From positions 1 to 6,888 of the forward strand of contig JABMOA010000018.1 in assembly GCA_013204355.1 (NCBI GenBank): a stretch of DNA of 6,888 bases. Reading direction: 5' to 3'. This document shows, one piece after another, positions 5,233 to 6,888 of the stretch. A program made the translations under genes and the position numbers. This stretch comes from Candidatus Woesearchaeota archaeon (GTDB taxonomy: Archaea; Nanobdellota; Nanobdellia; Woesearchaeales; GW2011-AR9). Positions within the stretch are counted from its first letter, which is position 1. Every line of letters starts with the position of its first letter. The notes beneath the pieces are model-generated. The model did no database searches. It was not told the DNA's origin and saw only the letters and a list, made by a program, of their open reading frames with translations.

Positions 5233-6888
5233 TTCTTCTTCGGAATAACCCAACACTAATAAGATAGAACTCACAGCAGGAAGTAATTGATGATTCAAGT
5301 AATATTCTGGATCGTATTCTTTTACTTCTGAAGGGATGCCGGCTCGTTCACGTACTAGTCCACTTCCTTTTCCAATCACATATTCTACCATGGTTCCTGG
5401 TGGGACTGGTTCGCCTTTGGCAATCATTTGTTGTGCAACAATAACATGTGGTCCTTTGGAAGAATATTGTGAAATCTCACGTGTGATCTGTGTTTTTAAT
5501 GTCAACTCAGAGATTGCAACATTGCCTTCACTCAATTCTTGGATTCGTTCTTTGACATAATCTACTGCTTCTTGTTCTTTATCTTGTAATACTAATTCTA
5601 AAAGATGTTTCTGTACGTTTCGCGCATATGGAGACCAATTTCTTCTCACAAATTCAAAACCTGTTATTTTCAATGAACCATCTTCACGCATCAAGGCATA
5701 TTTTTTTTTCGCTCCTTTATCAGATCCTTTTGCTGCAACAAAAATCCCACGTGGAAAATGACCTTCATATTCTAGTTCCATTTCACCTGGAAGATCAAAG
5801 TTAACTTCATTCATGAATGCCATAGCATCGTCAATAATCTTTGTACCTAATACCAAGAAACATGAATCTGTATCTGCATAGATGACTTTGAATCCTTTTT
5901 CTTCTGCTTTTTTTATTGCTTGTTTGATGTAATGTCTCGCATACGCAGTTGTAGATGCTGCTGATTCTAAGGAATACCAACGTGCACCATAAAATCCTAA
6001 ATATCCATAGAATGAGTTTGCAAGAATTTTTAATGTGTAGGATCGTGCTTCTAAGATTTTTGTATCTCTACCTTCTGATTTTTCTTTTTTAATGAAGTGT
6101 TTCAAGGACATTCTTCTTTTGATAATTTCACCAATAATGGAAGGTAAAAATTTCTTTTCTTTTTCACAAAACCAGAATTGTTCTCGTCCTGGTACTGTGT
6201 TGTGTTTACAACAGTTACAACATAATCCTTCTGGTCCAATATTGTGAGCTGAAATGATTGTAGGATATAATGAACGATAATCAAAGATGACAACATCTTT
6301 ATAGAGGCCTGGCGTTGGTTCAAAAACGAATGCTCCTTGAACTTGTTCTGTCATACGTTGTTCCATTTCTCTTCCTGTTGCTTTATTTGGCGCAAGGATG
6401 TTTTGTTTTATCCCATGTTTCATGATGAAACTTTCAACAAGCCTTGAAAATCGCATGCGAATAACATCAAATGAAGGAAGTCCTACAATTTTTGTGAATT
6501 CTATAATGTCCGGCAAAAGTTGATGGCATAATTTATAGGTGAGATGTGCATCATGCAAGTTGTATTCACAAAAATCTACTAAATTTTCTGGTTCATTATC
6601 CCAGATGTGCGCAAGTTCATCTAAATTTACATCATGTTTTTTATGTCCAAGTAATTCTTCTGCAACTGCATTTAAGGAATAAGAATCTGTTTGTAAATTT
6701 CCACCAAAGATGTTACGTACGAATTTGAGAACATCAATATGTAACATACCTGAAATACTAACTTCACTATTTTTCATGCCTTGGTTCCCACGGATTTGTA
6801 ATTCACTTTGATTTAAGCCAATATTCAAGTTAACATGATATTTTTCTGCCCTTGTATTTATGTAGGGGAAATCAAATCCATCTGAAAA
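5188..6888 (-). CDS. polB: Family B DNA polymerase, C-terminal 566 residues (5' end outside window)
   Basis: Replicative or repair DNA polymerase with 3'-5' proofreading. The frame is open to the right edge. The TTG at 6828 is an internal Leu codon, since in-frame sequence before it encodes the exonuclease II motif (SDGFDFPYIN). Motifs in order: ExoIII Y-NLH-D (Y at 6562-6564, D at 6550-6552); a YxGG-region variant VQGA (6331-6342); polymerase motif A DYRSLYP (6262-6282); motif B KILANSFYG (about 6004-6030); motif C YADTDS (5863-5880), with both catalytic aspartates; KKKYAL; and at the C-terminus KQTGLGSFF (5191-5217), a consensus PCNA-binding PIP box QxxLxxFF. Motifs A-C carry no intein. A Cys-rich insert (CCNCC at 6208-6222, then FC at 6166-6168) lies in the palm where some archaeal PolBs have a disulfide. 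The family is usually near 750-850 aa, so roughly 200-250 N-terminal residues are missing, including ExoI. It converges with, and overlaps, the Nudix gene. Confidence 0.96.
   Translation of the reverse strand, partial: FSDGFDFPYINTRAEKYHVNLNIGLNQSELQIRGNQGMKNSEVSISGMLHIDVLKFVRNIFGGNLQTDSYSLNAVAEELLGHKKHDVNLDELAHIWDNEPENLVDFCEYNLHDAHLTYKLCHQLLPDIIEFTKIVGLPSFDVIRMRFSRLVESFIMKHGIKQNILAPNKATGREMEQRMTEQVQGAFVFEPTPGLYKDVVIFDYRSLYPTIISAHNIGPEGLCCNCCKHNTVPGREQFWFCEKEKKFLPSIIGEIIKRRMSLKHFIKKEKSEGRDTKILEARSYTLKILANSFYGYLGFYGARWYSLESAASTTAYARHYIKQAIKKAEEKGFKVIYADTDSCFLVLGTKIIDDAMAFMNEVNFDLPGEMELEYEGHFPRGIFVAAKGSDKGAKKKYALMREDGSLKITGFEFVRRNWSPYARNVQKHLLELVLQDKEQEAVDYVKERIQELSEGNVAISELTLKTQITREISQYSSKGPHVIVAQQMIAKGEPVPPGTMVEYVIGKGSGLVRERAGIPSEVKEYDPEYYLNHQLLPAVSSILLVLGYSEEELLGQGKQTGLGSFF

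Noticed and set aside
6102..6323. Alternative minus-strand frame of 73 aa within polB
   Set aside because: It overlaps polymerase motif A and the Cys-rich insert in another frame. The PolB frame is uninterrupted and conserved, so no frameshift is implied.
6828..6888. A start for polB at 6828
   Set aside because: The codon there is TTG, and the 20 upstream in-frame codons encode the family B exonuclease II motif (SDGFDFPYIN). The gene simply runs off the window.

Overview
The window is a strongly AT-rich stretch of archaeal chromosome. Three things point to Archaea. It carries the C-terminal part of a zinc-hook Rad50 and most of a family B replicative DNA polymerase that ends in a PCNA-binding peptide. 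Three of its genes have a TTTATAA-type TATA box centred about 26 bp before the ATG, the layout of leaderless archaeal transcripts. The base composition, compact genes and protein set would fit a DPANN-type lineage such as Woesearchaeota/Pacearchaeota, but that placement is inference. No rRNA, tRNA or CRISPR array was seen.

Layout from left to right. (1) Positions 2-1513, plus strand: the 3' part of rad50 (hook, returning coiled coil, signature motif, Walker B), open at the left edge. (2) Positions 1582-3493, plus strand: a two-gene unit with its own TATA box. It holds an unrecognised 190-aa soluble protein followed 4 nt later by a PIN-PhoH protein (predicted RNase domain joined to a PhoH ATPase). 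(3) Positions 3494-3578: a T-rich convergent terminator region with an 18-bp tandem duplication. (4) Positions 3579-4403, minus strand: a DUF1385/YqhQ-type membrane protein. The start is moved in from the longest reading frame because a TATA box lies 26 bp before the internal ATG. (5) Positions 4404-4662: a divergent intergenic region with two promoters. Between them is a 130-bp non-coding element with imperfect ~34-bp terminal inverted repeats, flanked exactly by 9-bp direct repeats. It looks like a MITE-type insertion and is the most interesting object here. (6) Positions 4663-5232, plus strand: a Nudix hydrolase of the IPP-isomerase-like group, probably leaderless. (7) Positions 5188-6888, minus strand: DNA polymerase B, open at the right edge, converging on and overlapping the Nudix gene by 45 bp.

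The two edge genes serve genome maintenance: Rad50 in double-strand-break processing and PolB in replication and repair. The PIN-PhoH pair suggests RNA processing, and possibly a toxin-antitoxin-like arrangement. The Nudix and DUF1385 genes are divergent neighbours that the inserted element now separates; nothing in the sequence shows that they share a pathway.
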